Positions 54,396 through 64,000 of a DNA stretch of 64,000 nt are shown here, piece after piece. Position numbers and translations under genes: made by a program. Where the stretch lies: positions 310,001 to 374,000 of the forward strand of contig NZ_JAUUTW010000001.1 in assembly GCF_030676415.1 (NCBI RefSeq), written 5' to 3'. Each line of letters begins with the position of its first letter. Within the stretch, counting starts at the first letter, position 1. The DNA comes from Peribacillus frigoritolerans. GTDB lineage: Bacteria > Bacillota > Bacilli > Bacillales > DSM-1321. The notes beneath the pieces are model-generated. The model ran no database searches. It was given only the letters and a program-made list of their open reading frames with translations, and was not told the DNA's origin.

Positions 54396-54437
54396 TGTTG
54401 GCAAGGTTTAAAAATTTATCAGGGGAGGGGTTTTATC

Positions 54438-55262
54438 ATGACTCCATTTTGGGGAGAAGTGTTAGGCACGATGATATTAGTTTTATTCGGAGCAGGTATT
54501 GGGGCGGGTTCATCCTTAAAGGGTTCCTATGCAAAAGATGCCGGTTGGATCGTTATCACGATTGCGTGGGGGTTGGCTGTTACCATGGGTGTTTTTGCAG
54601 TGGGGTCCATAAGCGGGGCGCATTTAAACCCGGCAGTCACAGTAGGGTTTGCCATTATTGGAGAATTTCCTTGGAGTGATGTGCCCGGTTACATCGTTGC
54701 CCAAATGATTGGCGCAATCCTGGGTGCAACTCTAGTATTCCTGCACTATTTGCCACACTGGAAAGCAACTGATGATCCAGGAGCGAAGCTTGGTGTGTTT
54801 GCGACTTCACCTGCGATCCCGCACACTTTTTCAAATCTATTAAGTGAGATGATTGGAACTTTCATCCTTATTCTTGGTTTATTATTTATAGGTGCCAATG
54901 ATTTTACAGAGGGTCTAAACCCATTTGCAGTCGGGTTATTGATTGTTGTGATCGGGATGTCACTTGGGGGAACGACAGGATACGCCATAAACCCGGCCCG
55001 GGACCTGGGGCCACGCATCGCTCACTTTTTGCTGCCGATACCGGGTAAAGGCAATTCCAATTGGGGCTATTCATGGATTCCGGTCGTTGGACCGATTGTT
55101 GGGGGTTCACTTGGTGCCGTTTGTTATAAAGCATTCTTTATGGGGGAAATAACAGCAGGATTTTGGTCTGTTTTCGGTGCAAGCCTGGTACTATTGATAT
55201 TAGCCTATGCTTTTGGTAAAAAACAGTCACATGAATTGGAAAGCAGAAATATCGCCAGTTAA
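54438..55262 (+). CDS. glpF: glycerol uptake facilitator
   Basis: 274 residues, six spans plus two half-helices with both NPA boxes: SGAHLNPAVTVGFAI and GYAINPARDLGPR. The D after the second NPAR marks glycerol-selective aquaglyceroporins. It lets glycerol diffuse in. ATG 54438 behind AGGGGAGGGG. glpK follows 21 bp downstream on the same transcript. Confidence 0.95.
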   Translation: MTPFWGEVLGTMILVLFGAGIGAGSSLKGSYAKDAGWIVITIAWGLAVTMGVFAVGSISGAHLNPAVTVGFAIIGEFPWSDVPGYIVAQMIGAILGATLVFLHYLPHWKATDDPGAKLGVFATSPAIPHTFSNLLSEMIGTFILILGLLFIGANDFTEGLNPFAVGLLIVVIGMSLGGTTGYAINPARDLGPRIAHFLLPIPGKGNSNWGYSWIPVVGPIVGGSLGAVCYKAFFMGEITAGFWSVFGASLVLLILAYAFGKKQSHELESRNIAS

Positions 55263-56774
<1,512 letters not shown>

Positions 56775-56791
56775 AAAACAGATGTATTCTT

Positions 56792-56819
56792 TCTCAAATG
56801 AGCTGGAGTATGCTATAAT
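56792..56819 (+). promoter_or_regulatory. probable glpD promoter
   Basis: TATAAT at 56814-56819 with a weak -35 (TTCTCA at 56791-56796, spacer 17), just upstream of the leader terminator. Confidence 0.5.
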
Positions 56820-56852
56820 GAAATCAAGTTAATAACTCGGCCGGAGAACAGG

Positions 56853-56911
56853 AGAGACCATGAATGCGTTATCGTTAATTCGATAATGTGCATTTATGGT
56901 CTCTTTTTTTG
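56853..56911 (+). terminator. GlpP-type leader terminator before glpD
   Basis: AGAGACCAT (56853-56861) pairs with ATGGTCTCT (56896-56904), with inner ATGC/GCAT and ATCG/CGAT stems and seven T. The leader part CGGAGAACAGGAGAG resembles the CGGAGACTAGGAGAT of the glpF leader and may be the GlpP recognition site. Confidence 0.85.
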
Positions 56912-56989
56912 TTTTTAATGGCCGATTAGGGATATTAATATCTATATAAACTATGCGAACAAATGAACCAATTGAATATAATGACCGAA

Positions 56990-57222
56990 CTCACGAGTAA
57001 ATTGTGTGAATTCACGAGTAAAAGTGCAGAATTCACGAGTAAACAGTGTGAATTCACGAGTAAAAGTGCAAAATTCACGAGTATACGTGTGAATTCACGA
57101 GTAAACGCAGAATTCACGAGTAAACAGCGATAATTCACGAGTAAAAGTGCAAAATTCACGAGTAAACAGCGATAATTCACGAGTAAATAGCACGAATTCA
57201 CGAGTAAACGCTGAATTCACGA
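56990..57222. repeat. tandem array of eleven 19-21 bp units in the glpD 5' region
   Basis: Core TTCACGAGTAAA (first copy CTCACGAGTAAA) followed by 7-9 variable bases; unit lengths 21, 21, 21, 21, 20, 19, 21, 21, 21, 21, 19, then a broken unit. The core is the reverse complement of the 14581-14685 repeat. Variable parts tend to alternate between AGTGCARAA and CAGYGWKAA types. It lies between the leader terminator and the glpD start, so it should be in the glpD transcript. Confidence 0.92.
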
Positions 57223-57259
57223 AAAAAATAGAATGCAATAATTAAAGGAGGAGTCAGGC

Positions 57260-58912
57260 ATGAGGTTTTCAAATATATATCGGGAAGAAACGGTTGAACT
57301 TCTGAAAAAAGAGAAATATGATGTGGTTGTCATTGGTGGGGGAATTACCGGTGCAGGGATCGCCCTGGATGCAACGACCCGTGGAATGAAAGTGGCTTTG
57401 ATTGAAATGCAGGACTTTGCAGCAGGTACTTCAAGCCGCTCGACAAAGCTTGTTCATGGCGGATTGCGGTATTTGAAGCAATTTGAAATAAAAATGGTTG
57501 CCGAGGTTGGTAAAGAGCGAGAAATCGTTTATGAAAATGGACCGCATGTGACCACGCCGGAATGGATGTTGTTACCGATGCACAAAGGAGGCACCTTCGG
57601 GAAATTCAGTACCTCCATTGGACTTCGTGTATATGATTTCCTTGCGGGTGTTAAAAAGGCTGAACGCAGGAAAATGCTTTCGGCGGATGAAACACTAAAA
57701 CGGGAGCCTCTCGTTAAGAAAGAGGGACTGAAGGGCGGAGGCTACTATGTCGAATATCGGACAGATGATGCTCGTCTGACGATTGAAGTCATGAAGGCAG
57801 CTGTCGAAAAAGGTGCAACGGCGATAAATTATACAAAAGTAGATAAATTGTTATATGAAAATGGAAAGGTGAACGGCGTCAAAGTTGCCGATTTACTTTC
57901 AGGTGATGCTTTTGAAATATACGCAGACAAAGTTATTAATGCAGCAGGTCCGTGGGTGGATTCGATTCGTGAGAAGGACCAATCGAAAAAAGGGAAAACG
58001 CTGAAGTTATCCAAGGGTGTCCATGTTGTCATCGACCAATCGAAGTTCCCTTTGAAGCAGGCGCTTTATTTTGATACGCCTGATGGCCGGATGATTTTTG
58101 CCATCCCGAGAGCCGGTAAAGCTTATGTAGGGACTACGGACACTTTTTATGATGGTGATCCAGCAGTGCCGACCGTTACTTCCGAAGACCGTGCCTATTT
58201 ATTAAAGTCCATACATTATATGTTTCCGGAAGTGAAAATTTCGGATGATGATATCGAATCAAGCTGGGCTGGAGTAAGACCGTTGATTCTTGAAGAAGGA
58301 AAAGACCCTTCTGAAATATCGAGGAAAGATGAAATATGGGAGTCCGATTCGGGCCTTATCACGATTGCAGGAGGTAAATTGACCGGTTATCGCAAAATGG
58401 CAAAAACGACGGTCGACCTTGTGTCAGGAAAGCTTGCCCAGCAATCCAATAAAACTTACCCAGCCAGCACCACTAAAGGAATGCCGATTTCCGGAGGGGA
58501 TGTCGGGGGATCAAGCAACTTCTCCGATTATATCAAGCAACATATTCAAAGGGGAGTTGACTCAGGACTCGCTGTTAAGGACTCCGAAGAGATATTGGCC
58601 ATGTACGGTTCCAACGCACCTGTGTTATTCGATATCGCAAATAGCGAAGGAGACGGAGGAGCAAGCAGTGGCCTTCCAAAGAAATTGTTCGTACAGCTGA
58701 AATACGCACTAGATCATGAAATGGCCGCAACGCCAGTGGATTTCTTCTTCCGCAGGACCGGGACACTGTTATTCGATATCGATTTAGTCCAAACGCATAA
58801 ACATGCAGTGATCGATTTTATGGCTGGTTACTTTGGATGGACGGAATCAACAAAAATGGAGAGAACCAATCAATTGGAACAGGAAATACTAGGTGCGATT
58901 AGCGTAGCTTGA
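57260..58912 (+). CDS. glpD: aerobic glycerol-3-phosphate dehydrogenase
   Basis: 550 residues, FAD enzyme at the inner face of the membrane. [20 protein letters not shown] binds [66 protein letters not shown] and [12 protein letters not shown] are standard. Oxidises glycerol 3-phosphate to dihydroxyacetone phosphate, passing electrons to menaquinone. ATG 57260 behind AAAGGAGGAGTCAGGC. Separate leader terminator; not simply read through from glpK. Confidence 0.96.
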   Translation: MRFSNIYREETVELLKKEKYDVVVIGGGITGAGIALDATTRGMKVALIEMQDFAAGTSSRSTKLVHGGLRYLKQFEIKMVAEVGKEREIVYENGPHVTTPEWMLLPMHKGGTFGKFSTSIGLRVYDFLAGVKKAERRKMLSADETLKREPLVKKEGLKGGGYYVEYRTDDARLTIEVMKAAVEKGATAINYTKVDKLLYENGKVNGVKVADLLSGDAFEIYADKVINAAGPWVDSIREKDQSKKGKTLKLSKGVHVVIDQSKFPLKQALYFDTPDGRMIFAIPRAGKAYVGTTDTFYDGDPAVPTVTSEDRAYLLKSIHYMFPEVKISDDDIESSWAGVRPLILEEGKDPSEISRKDEIWESDSGLITIAGGKLTGYRKMAKTTVDLVSGKLAQQSNKTYPASTTKGMPISGGDVGGSSNFSDYIKQHIQRGVDSGLAVKDSEEILAMYGSNAPVLFDIANSEGDGGASSGLPKKLFVQLKYALDHEMAATPVDFFFRRTGTLLFDIDLVQTHKHAVIDFMAGYFGWTESTKMERTNQLEQEILGAISVA

Positions 58913-58930
58913 CCTATATTCAAACACATG

Positions 58931-58963
58931 ACGCCGGCGGAATCGCTGGCGTTTTTTTTTTGA
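58931..58963 (+). terminator. terminator of glpD
   Basis: ACGCCGGCG pairs with CGCTGGCGT (one G-T), then nine T. Confidence 0.9.
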
Positions 58964-59113
58964 ATTCGGAATGTGAGTATTGGGGCATTTGCATATGAAA
59001 AAATAAAAATATTAATGTTAGGTATCCTGACGCGTAAACTATTGTTTAATTCATCCAGATGAAATATAATCATTAGATAAATTAGAATTTTCAAAATATA
59101 AGGGGGAGCTTGA

Positions 59114-60568
59114 TTGTCTGATTTTATTACGGCTTTAAATGGAGTTTTATGGAGTTCACCAGTCATTTATATTTTATTGGGAGTGGGTTTATTATTCTCG
59201 ATTTTAACCCGGTTTCTGCAAGTAAGGCATATTAAGGAAATGGTTGTTTTGATGTTCCAAGGCAAAAGTTCGGAAGCGGGGGTTTCCTCATTCCAGGCTT
59301 TATCCATAGCCCTTTCAGGGCGGGTCGGTACAGGTAACATTGCAGGAGTGGCGACGGCTATCGCCTTTGGCGGTCCCGGTGCCGTTTTCTGGATGTGGGC
59401 CATCGCCTTCATAGGAGCGGCCAGTGCATTTGTGGAATCAACTTTAGCTCAAATTTATAAAGTCAAACAAGATGGACAATATCGGGGAGGCCCCGCTTAT
59501 TATATTGAGAAAGGGATAGGGTGGAAGTGGTTTGCTGTTCTTTTTGCATTTGCAGCCCTTATAGCCATGGCCATCCTTATGCCAGGTGTTCAATCCAATT
59601 CGATTGCTGCCGGGGTGGAAAATGCATTCGGCATCAAACCGGTTTTCACTGGTTTGGCAATCGTCCTTTTATTGGGTTTCATTATATTCGGCGGTGTAAA
59701 GCGGATAGCTAATGCTGCAACCTTAATCGTCCCATTCATGGCTCTTGGTTATATATTGCTATCCGTTGTCATCGTCCTAATGAATATCACTGAATTACCA
59801 GGAGTCATCTCTTTGATATTCAGAAGTGCCTTCGGGATGGATTCTGCATTTGGGGGGATCATTGGCATGGCAATTGCTTGGGGAGTGAAACGCGGCGTTT
59901 ATTCGAATGAGGCCGGCCAAGGGACAGGCGCTCACCCGGCGGCTGCGGCTGAAGTATCACATCCGGCAAAGCAAGGACTTGTCCAAGCATTCTCGGTTTA
60001 TATCGACACATTGTTCGTTTGTTCCGCTACGGCCTTCATGATTTTATTTACAGGCATGTATAATACACAAGCGGAAAATGGTTCATATATTGTCAATAAT
60101 TTGGGCGATGTATCACCTGGTCCAGGGTATACACAAGCGGCAATCGATAATGTAATCCCAGGTTTTGGTGCTGGATTTGTTGCAATAGCCCTTTTCTTCT
60201 TCGCCTTTACGACGATCATGGCCTACTATTATATTGCTGAAACCAATATCGCCTATTTAATGCGCAACCGGAATGGTAAATGGGCCATGTTCGCCCTGAA
60301 GCTCATCATCCTTGCGGCCAGTTTTTACGGATCCGTGCGTACGGCAGAGTTGGCCTGGGCATTAGGGGATGCTGGCTTGGGCATTATGGTATGGCTCAAT
60401 GTCATTGCCATTTTAATTCTGGCTAAACCGGCGCTTATTGCATTAAAGGATTACGAAAAGCAAAAGAAGGCAGGGGTCGATCCGGTATTCGATCCTAAAG
60501 CTTTAGGCATAAAAAACGCCGACTTTTGGGAGCATGAATACACCGGCGACAAGGAAAATGTTTCTTGA
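59114..60568 (+). CDS. alanine/glycine:Na+ symporter (AGCS family)
   Basis: 484 residues, about 11 spans. Family blocks: FQALSIALSGRVGTGNIAGV, ATAIAFGGPGAVFWMW, ESTLAQIYKVK, GGPAYYIEKGIG, WGVKRGVYSNEAGQGTGAHP and AYYYIAETNIAYL. Note LSGRVGTGNI, fully kept as the sodium and substrate site. Likely imports alanine or glycine with Na+. TTG 59114 behind AAGGGGGAG. Downstream lies a hairpin repeated at the other edge of the neighbouring island. Confidence 0.92.
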   Translation: MSDFITALNGVLWSSPVIYILLGVGLLFSILTRFLQVRHIKEMVVLMFQGKSSEAGVSSFQALSIALSGRVGTGNIAGVATAIAFGGPGAVFWMWAIAFIGAASAFVESTLAQIYKVKQDGQYRGGPAYYIEKGIGWKWFAVLFAFAALIAMAILMPGVQSNSIAAGVENAFGIKPVFTGLAIVLLLGFIIFGGVKRIANAATLIVPFMALGYILLSVVIVLMNITELPGVISLIFRSAFGMDSAFGGIIGMAIAWGVKRGVYSNEAGQGTGAHPAAAAEVSHPAKQGLVQAFSVYIDTLFVCSATAFMILFTGMYNTQAENGSYIVNNLGDVSPGPGYTQAAIDNVIPGFGAGFVAIALFFFAFTTIMAYYYIAETNIAYLMRNRNGKWAMFALKLIILAASFYGSVRTAELAWALGDAGLGIMVWLNVIAILILAKPALIALKDYEKQKKAGVDPVFDPKALGIKNADFWEHEYTGDKENVS

Positions 60569-60631
60569 AGGAAAATGCCATTAAATTAATTTAATAAACG
60601 AAATTATAAACCTTTAGATAATAGGTGAAAC

Positions 60632-60747
60632 ATGTAAAAGGAGAGAGGAATACGGCAGACTAGCCGCGTTTCTTCTCTCCTTATCTTATTGAATTTCCCT
60701 AACTCAAAAACCGCGTGTGGGTATGAATGTATAGCTGCTCAGCTGTC
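60632..60747. repeat. direct repeat flanking the island, left copy (with terminator hairpin)
   Basis: Bases 60632-60713 match 63601-63682 with three differences, and 60715-60747 match 63804-63836 with about one. The 120 bp between these parts in the right copy are deleted here. The first part contains a terminator hairpin (GGAGAGAGGAATACGGC against GCCGCGTTTCTTCTCTCC, 60640-60680); the second is a piece of the PucR-type gene (minus-strand frame TAEQLYIHT). Confidence 0.9.
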
Positions 60748-60754
60748 ATCAAAT

Positions 60755-62191
60755 CTATGAATGATCTAAATACTTTTCTAACATTTGTTTAAATCTTTTT
60801 TTATCATAATTATTATACTGATTAGCTATATTACGCATTGGATCTCCTGCGTAAAAACGTTCATATAATTCATGCCTCGATCCTAAAGGGCTTCCGACAA
60901 GATCCCACGCTAATTTAAATAGTTTTGTTCTCTTTTCTGCTTCTAGATTCGCTCCTTTAAAATATTTTTTCAGCAAATCTGATAAGGGACTTTGAAAATC
61001 CTGTACACTTGAGGGGATTTGAATGAATCCTCCTGCTCCTATGAGTTGTAAGAGCTCTATGGCACGGGGATAATATTTGGTCCCGAGGTTTCTGGCTGTT
61101 TCAATAAACGTAAAATTTGGGATGAACGTTTGATATTGATCTAGCTTTCCTTCCCTTTCTGAAGCTATCAATAAAGCTCTGATCGTCTCGATTTGGATTA
61201 GTAGTTCTCCTATTTTTTCTTGAACATGCAGATAGACATCGGCCCCTATTGCTTCAGCAACTTCACAAGCTATAGCCGTAACGAATTCCAGCTTTGTTAA
61301 TAATCGAACAATTGCTTGATGATATGCTAAGCCATTTGATGCGGAATTTAATTTAATTTGTAACAAAGCATCTGGGTTGTCGTACAGTAATACACGTTCC
61401 CAAGGGACGAATACATTATCAAAAATTAATAAAGCATCCATCTCGTCGTACCTTGAACTTAGAGGGGAATCTACTGTTTTGATTTGATTTGCAGTAAAGG
61501 GTTCCCGACAAACCATATGCAATCCAGGAGAGTTGGCCGCAACGATAAGCATGTGAGCTATGGACTTTTCTTCTTTCAGATTTGCGAGGGGATAAACGAT
61601 TAAATCATTCGAATATGGTGCTGCGGTACCAATCATTTTGGCTCCGCTTAAGAAAACACCATCACTCGTCTTTTTGGTAATTCTTAATAATCCTAGATCA
61701 TTTATATCTTTGAAAGATTGATTGGCACGATTAATTTGGGGATCTCGTTGGACGACACTTAAAAAAAGATTCTTATCTCTTGCTTCTTCATAATAAGCTT
61801 TAATTTTATTGGGAAAGTGTTCATCAAACTTTTTATAGTCCTCTCGCGATGCATACCATCCTGTTAATCTTGATCTTGCATAGTCTGATAAACGGCTCAT
61901 AACACCATCTGTTGTTTGACTCCAAGTTTCAAAAGCTACCCTCCTCTGCAGTAAATCTTCATAAGAGTGTGGAACTAAAAAGGCTGAATGGACGAACTTT
62001 TTCGTTTTGGGGCTAGGATAGCTTACCAAGTTTCTCTTTTGCGGATGATCAATCATATTAAATAAATCGGAAATCGTACTTAATGTACCAATGAAGTTCT
62101 CATCGGTTGTGACATCAATTTTTGTTCCATTTAACCAAACACTTCTTCCGTCTTGCAAGCTTTGGATAAATTGATTGCTTTGCGAATTCAT
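60755..62191 (-). CDS. HpaB-family flavin-dependent monooxygenase
   Basis: 478 residues from ATG 62191 behind ACAGGAGGATGCT; the frame is open to 62311. Acyl-CoA-dehydrogenase-like fold of 4-hydroxyphenylacetate 3-monooxygenases: GWYASREDYKKFDEHFPNKI, VVQRDPQINRANQS, GVFLSGAKMIGTAAPYSNDL, DALLIFDNVFVPWERVLLYD, LLQLIGAGGFIQIPSS and AWDLVGSPLGSRHELYERFY. These oxygenases use reduced FAD from a separate reductase (HpaC type), which is absent here. It follows the dioxygenase-like gene in one operon. Substrate unknown; AT-rich codon use differs from the glp genes. Confidence 0.85.
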   Translation of the reverse strand: MNSQSNQFIQSLQDGRSVWLNGTKIDVTTDENFIGTLSTISDLFNMIDHPQKRNLVSYPSPKTKKFVHSAFLVPHSYEDLLQRRVAFETWSQTTDGVMSRLSDYARSRLTGWYASREDYKKFDEHFPNKIKAYYEEARDKNLFLSVVQRDPQINRANQSFKDINDLGLLRITKKTSDGVFLSGAKMIGTAAPYSNDLIVYPLANLKEEKSIAHMLIVAANSPGLHMVCREPFTANQIKTVDSPLSSRYDEMDALLIFDNVFVPWERVLLYDNPDALLQIKLNSASNGLAYHQAIVRLLTKLEFVTAIACEVAEAIGADVYLHVQEKIGELLIQIETIRALLIASEREGKLDQYQTFIPNFTFIETARNLGTKYYPRAIELLQLIGAGGFIQIPSSVQDFQSPLSDLLKKYFKGANLEAEKRTKLFKLAWDLVGSPLGSRHELYERFYAGDPMRNIANQYNNYDKKRFKQMLEKYLDHS

Positions 62192-62307
62192 AGCATCCTC
62201 CTGTGAAACTATGGGAATTTTTTTTGCTTGTGAGAATGACATTCCTATATCTATTAGATTAATTAATACGCTCATATATTTGGGTAATGATGAATCTGGG
62301 GATTGTT

Positions 62308-62778
62308 TCATGGGGAAGGATAAATTGTTCCGCCTTTTAATGGTGGAGTGTAAATATGAAATGTAATAACAGGTGAAGTGGTTGGATTATACATCATGTG
62401 GATGGTATCTTCTTTAACAAGGAGGATTTCATTTTGCGAAAACTCCTCGATTTGATCATAAATAGGATAAGATTCTTTGTCTTCTAATTTATATAATATG
62501 TTTAGAAAATCTCCAGCCACTACAAAAATACATCCAATAGACAATCCATGATCATGGATAAAAGTTTTGGCCATACTAGGCAAATGAATAACAATTACTT
62601 CTACATTTTCGGATCTGTAAATAACATTTCTTCCGTATTCTAAATCCTTCGGTTCAGTAACATACTTAGAAACTTCATTAAAACTTAGATTTAAAGATTG
62701 AACGGCTTGGACTAAATTAACTTCATTATATGAGGATAAGTTATCGAAAGTGCATTTGATAGACTCTAAAAAATCCAT
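62308..62778 (-). CDS. cysteine dioxygenase-like cupin
   Basis: 156 residues from ATG 62778 behind AAGGAGACAGGAAG. YGRNVIYRSENVEVIVIHLP, then the iron site HDHGLSIGCIFVVAGDFLN (two His) and DTIHMMYNPTTSPVITFHIY (third His) as in bacterial cysteine dioxygenases such as B. subtilis CdoA/YubC. CDO oxidises cysteine to cysteine sulfinate. Whether the substrate is free cysteine or another thiol is open. It precedes the HpaB-type gene by 116 bp, and is divergent to an Rrf2 regulator. Confidence 0.85.
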   Translation of the reverse strand: MDFLESIKCTFDNLSSYNEVNLVQAVQSLNLSFNEVSKYVTEPKDLEYGRNVIYRSENVEVIVIHLPSMAKTFIHDHGLSIGCIFVVAGDFLNILYKLEDKESYPIYDQIEEFSQNEILLVKEDTIHMMYNPTTSPVITFHIYTPPLKGGTIYPSP

Positions 62779-63085
62779 TCTTCCTGTCTCCTTACAAATA
62801 AGATCTCGTTCATTTTTTTCCAATGCTTGTCCCCTTTTATGAAGGGGGCATGTTTTTCTTTATTTTCCTTCTGTTAAATGAAATCCGAAATCTTTACTCC
62901 TTTCTTTTAATGATTAAATTGATTCCGAACTAACATGATTAAATTTGTCGACTTTCTGAAATATAGTATGAATAAATTATATGGATGTGCATTACCAAGA
63001 ATGAAATAGACAAAATTTCCACGTATATAATCTTCAATCATAAAATAGCTTGATATAAAGGGTATTGGCAGGGAGTGATCATCAT
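62779..63085. promoter_or_regulatory. divergent promoter region of the island
   Basis: 307 bp, very AT-rich, between the CDO-like gene and the Rrf2 gene. It must hold both promoters. I found no clear inverted repeat or -35/-10 pair to name. Confidence 0.4.
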
Positions 63086-63505
63086 ATGAAGATTTCAAGT
63101 AAGGGGGAATATGCATTAAGAGCTTTGATAGCTTTAGCAAAGAACGAAGGGGGACTCATGCAGATAAAAGATATTGCGAATGAGACATTAGTGTCTCCCC
63201 AATATCTGGAGCAAATTCTATTACATTTAAAAAGTCATGGTTATGTTAAAAGTAAAAGGGGAGTCCACGGAGGGTATACCTTAAAGGAATTACCTAATAA
63301 AATTATCATTGGAAGCGTAATTCGGGACTTAGAAGGACCTCTTGCTCCTATGAGCTGTGTAAGCGTTACAGCATATGAATATTGTCCCCTTGAAGATAAA
63401 AACTGTTTATTAAAACCTCTTTGGGCACTGATTAGAGATCAAGTGGCAGAATTGCTGGATCATACCTCTTTGAAAGATCTTTTGGAAGGTAACTTGTATA
63501 AATAG
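63086..63505 (+). CDS. Rrf2-family transcriptional regulator with three cysteines
   Basis: 139 residues. Winged helix: MKISSKGEYALRALIALAKN, QIKDIANETLVSPQYLEQIL, LKSHGYVKSKRGVHGGYTLK. After it comes CVSVTAYEYCPLEDKNC, three cysteines spaced C-x8-C-x6-C, in the region where IscR and NsrR bind an Fe-S cluster (C-x5-C-x7-C there). It could sense iron-sulfur status, redox or a sulfur compound. ATG 63086 after GGGAGTGATC. Divergent to the CDO-HpaB operon, so probably its regulator. Confidence 0.88.
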   Translation: MKISSKGEYALRALIALAKNEGGLMQIKDIANETLVSPQYLEQILLHLKSHGYVKSKRGVHGGYTLKELPNKIIIGSVIRDLEGPLAPMSCVSVTAYEYCPLEDKNCLLKPLWALIRDQVAELLDHTSLKDLLEGNLYK

Positions 63506-63600
63506 TAACCGATTTCTACTAAACATAATAAATGGATCTTTCCATAAGATTATATAAAAACTTAAACTTGATATGGTAAAAGCGTTAAAGAAGTACAACA

Positions 63601-63682
63601 ATGTAAAAGGAGAGAGGAATACGGCAGACTAGCCGCGTTTCTTCTCTCCTTAGCTTATTGAATCTCCCGAACTCAAAAACCG
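63601..63682. repeat. direct repeat flanking the island, right copy (with terminator hairpin)
   Basis: Partner of 60632-60713. It includes the same terminator hairpin and lies directly after the PucR-type gene on the minus strand, its likely original position. Confidence 0.9.
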
Positions 63683-63691
63683 GGACGCTCT

Positions 63692-64000
63692 TTAAGATCT
63701 CTGTTTTATAAGCTGTAAATCGATGTATAGTTGCATTCTCGAATGAAAGTCATCAAAATCGATTGAGGTGAGATCGGTTATTTGATTCAATCTATATTTC
63801 AATGTGTTGGTATGAATGTATAGCTGCTCAGCTGTCGGTTTGATCCGGCAATTGTTCAACAGATATATTTCCAATGTTTGAAGGAGTTTCGTCTGGCTTT
63901 CCTGGTCCTTCTTTTGAAGAGTCTGTAAATCCATATTGATATAATTCGTTTTAGTATGATGATTGGAGATCATTTCGAGGTAACGGAAAATCCCAAGCTT
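63692..64000 (-). CDS. PucR/CdaR-type transcriptional regulator, C-terminal part (cut by window edge)
   Basis: At least 103 codons; the frame is still open at the right edge. The visible part is the PucR C-terminal helix-turn-helix: LLQTLEIYLLNNCRIKPTAE, QLYIHTNTLKYRLNQITDLT. The earlier LGIFRYLEMI fits the linker helix of the family. These regulators control purine, sugar-acid or amino acid use. A fragment of this gene is repeated at 60715-60747. Confidence 0.85.
   Translation of the reverse strand, partial: KLGIFRYLEMISNHHTKTNYINMDLQTLQKKDQESQTKLLQTLEIYLLNNCRIKPTAEQLYIHTNTLKYRLNQITDLTSIDFDDFHSRMQLYIDLQLIKQRS

Noticed and set aside
56935-57201. 88-residue repetitive protein (LLVNS repeats) on the minus strand
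   Set aside because: It is only the translation of the 21-bp array, open because 21 is a multiple of three; no ribosome site.
62192-62311. 40-residue N-terminal extension of the HpaB-like protein
   Set aside because: AGGAGG lies just before the ATG at 62191; the extension would begin without a site and family members do not need it.

Overview
The window looks like the chromosome of a low-GC, spore-forming member of the Bacillaceae, probably close to Peribacillus/'Bacillus simplex' (an inference from gene content; nothing was searched). Supporting signs are the germination hydrolase gene cwlJ, Bacillus-type control sites (Zur, PerR, PurR, CcpA/cre, PhoP, an S-box), SigO/RsoA/YvrJ, YvlD-, YpzG- and YfkN-like genes, and strong AGGAGG ribosome sites. 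I saw no rRNA, tRNA, CRISPR array, intact insertion sequence or prophage.

Layout. 0-10.5 kb: a cut glycerophosphodiesterase, uppP, a SteT-like exchanger, an MFS transporter, small unknown genes, an RsbR-like STAS protein, a 21-bp tandem array, a wrecked penicillin acylase gene, the sigO-rsoA pair with divergent yvrJ, a double GNAT protein and a DinB-like protein. 10.5-24 kb: a giant secreted YfkN-like nucleotidase followed by a second array, a DUF4349 lipoprotein, an amino acid permease with a perfect cre site, a secreted nuclease, YvlD, a TetR regulator, PerR-boxed katA and a LysM/M14 peptidase. 24-29 kb: purT behind two PurR boxes, then a decayed alkaline phosphatase that still has Pho-box-like repeats, a secreted protein, ypzG and a GIY-YIG protein. 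29-32.5 kb: a zinc-starvation cluster (zagA, zinc-independent rpmG, an FAD enzyme, zinc-independent rpsN) with three Zur boxes. 32.7-47 kb: intact alkaline phosphatase, VOC and DUF1292 proteins, cwlJ, a PAS histidine kinase, oxidoreductases, ppiB, a TSUP exporter facing a TrmB regulator across a 30-bp palindrome, a NagZ-like glycosidase, a SET protein and a thermolysin-like protease. 47-60.6 kb: lysP, a CaiB-type CoA transferase, a degenerate M50-like membrane protein, S-box-controlled yxjG, the glycerol regulon glpP-glpF-glpK-glpD with two leader terminators, and an alanine/Na+ symporter.

The last 3.4 kb holds the most unusual arrangement. A small AT-rich island encodes a cysteine dioxygenase-like protein, an HpaB-type flavin monooxygenase and a divergent three-cysteine Rrf2 regulator. 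It is bounded by direct repeats copied from the 3' end and terminator of the PucR-type gene at the right edge, so the island appears to have inserted between the symporter and that gene.

How the genes work together. Glycerol enters through GlpF, is phosphorylated by GlpK and oxidised by GlpD, with CcpA and GlpP control visible at the DNA and RNA level. Under zinc limitation Zur would release a GTPase metallochaperone and two zinc-free ribosomal proteins. Phosphate and nucleotide scavenging is represented by the alkaline phosphatases, YfkN, GDPD and the secreted nuclease. Intergenic DNA is unusually rich in repeats: three tandem families with a period near 21 bp and several dispersed hairpin or mosaic repeats.
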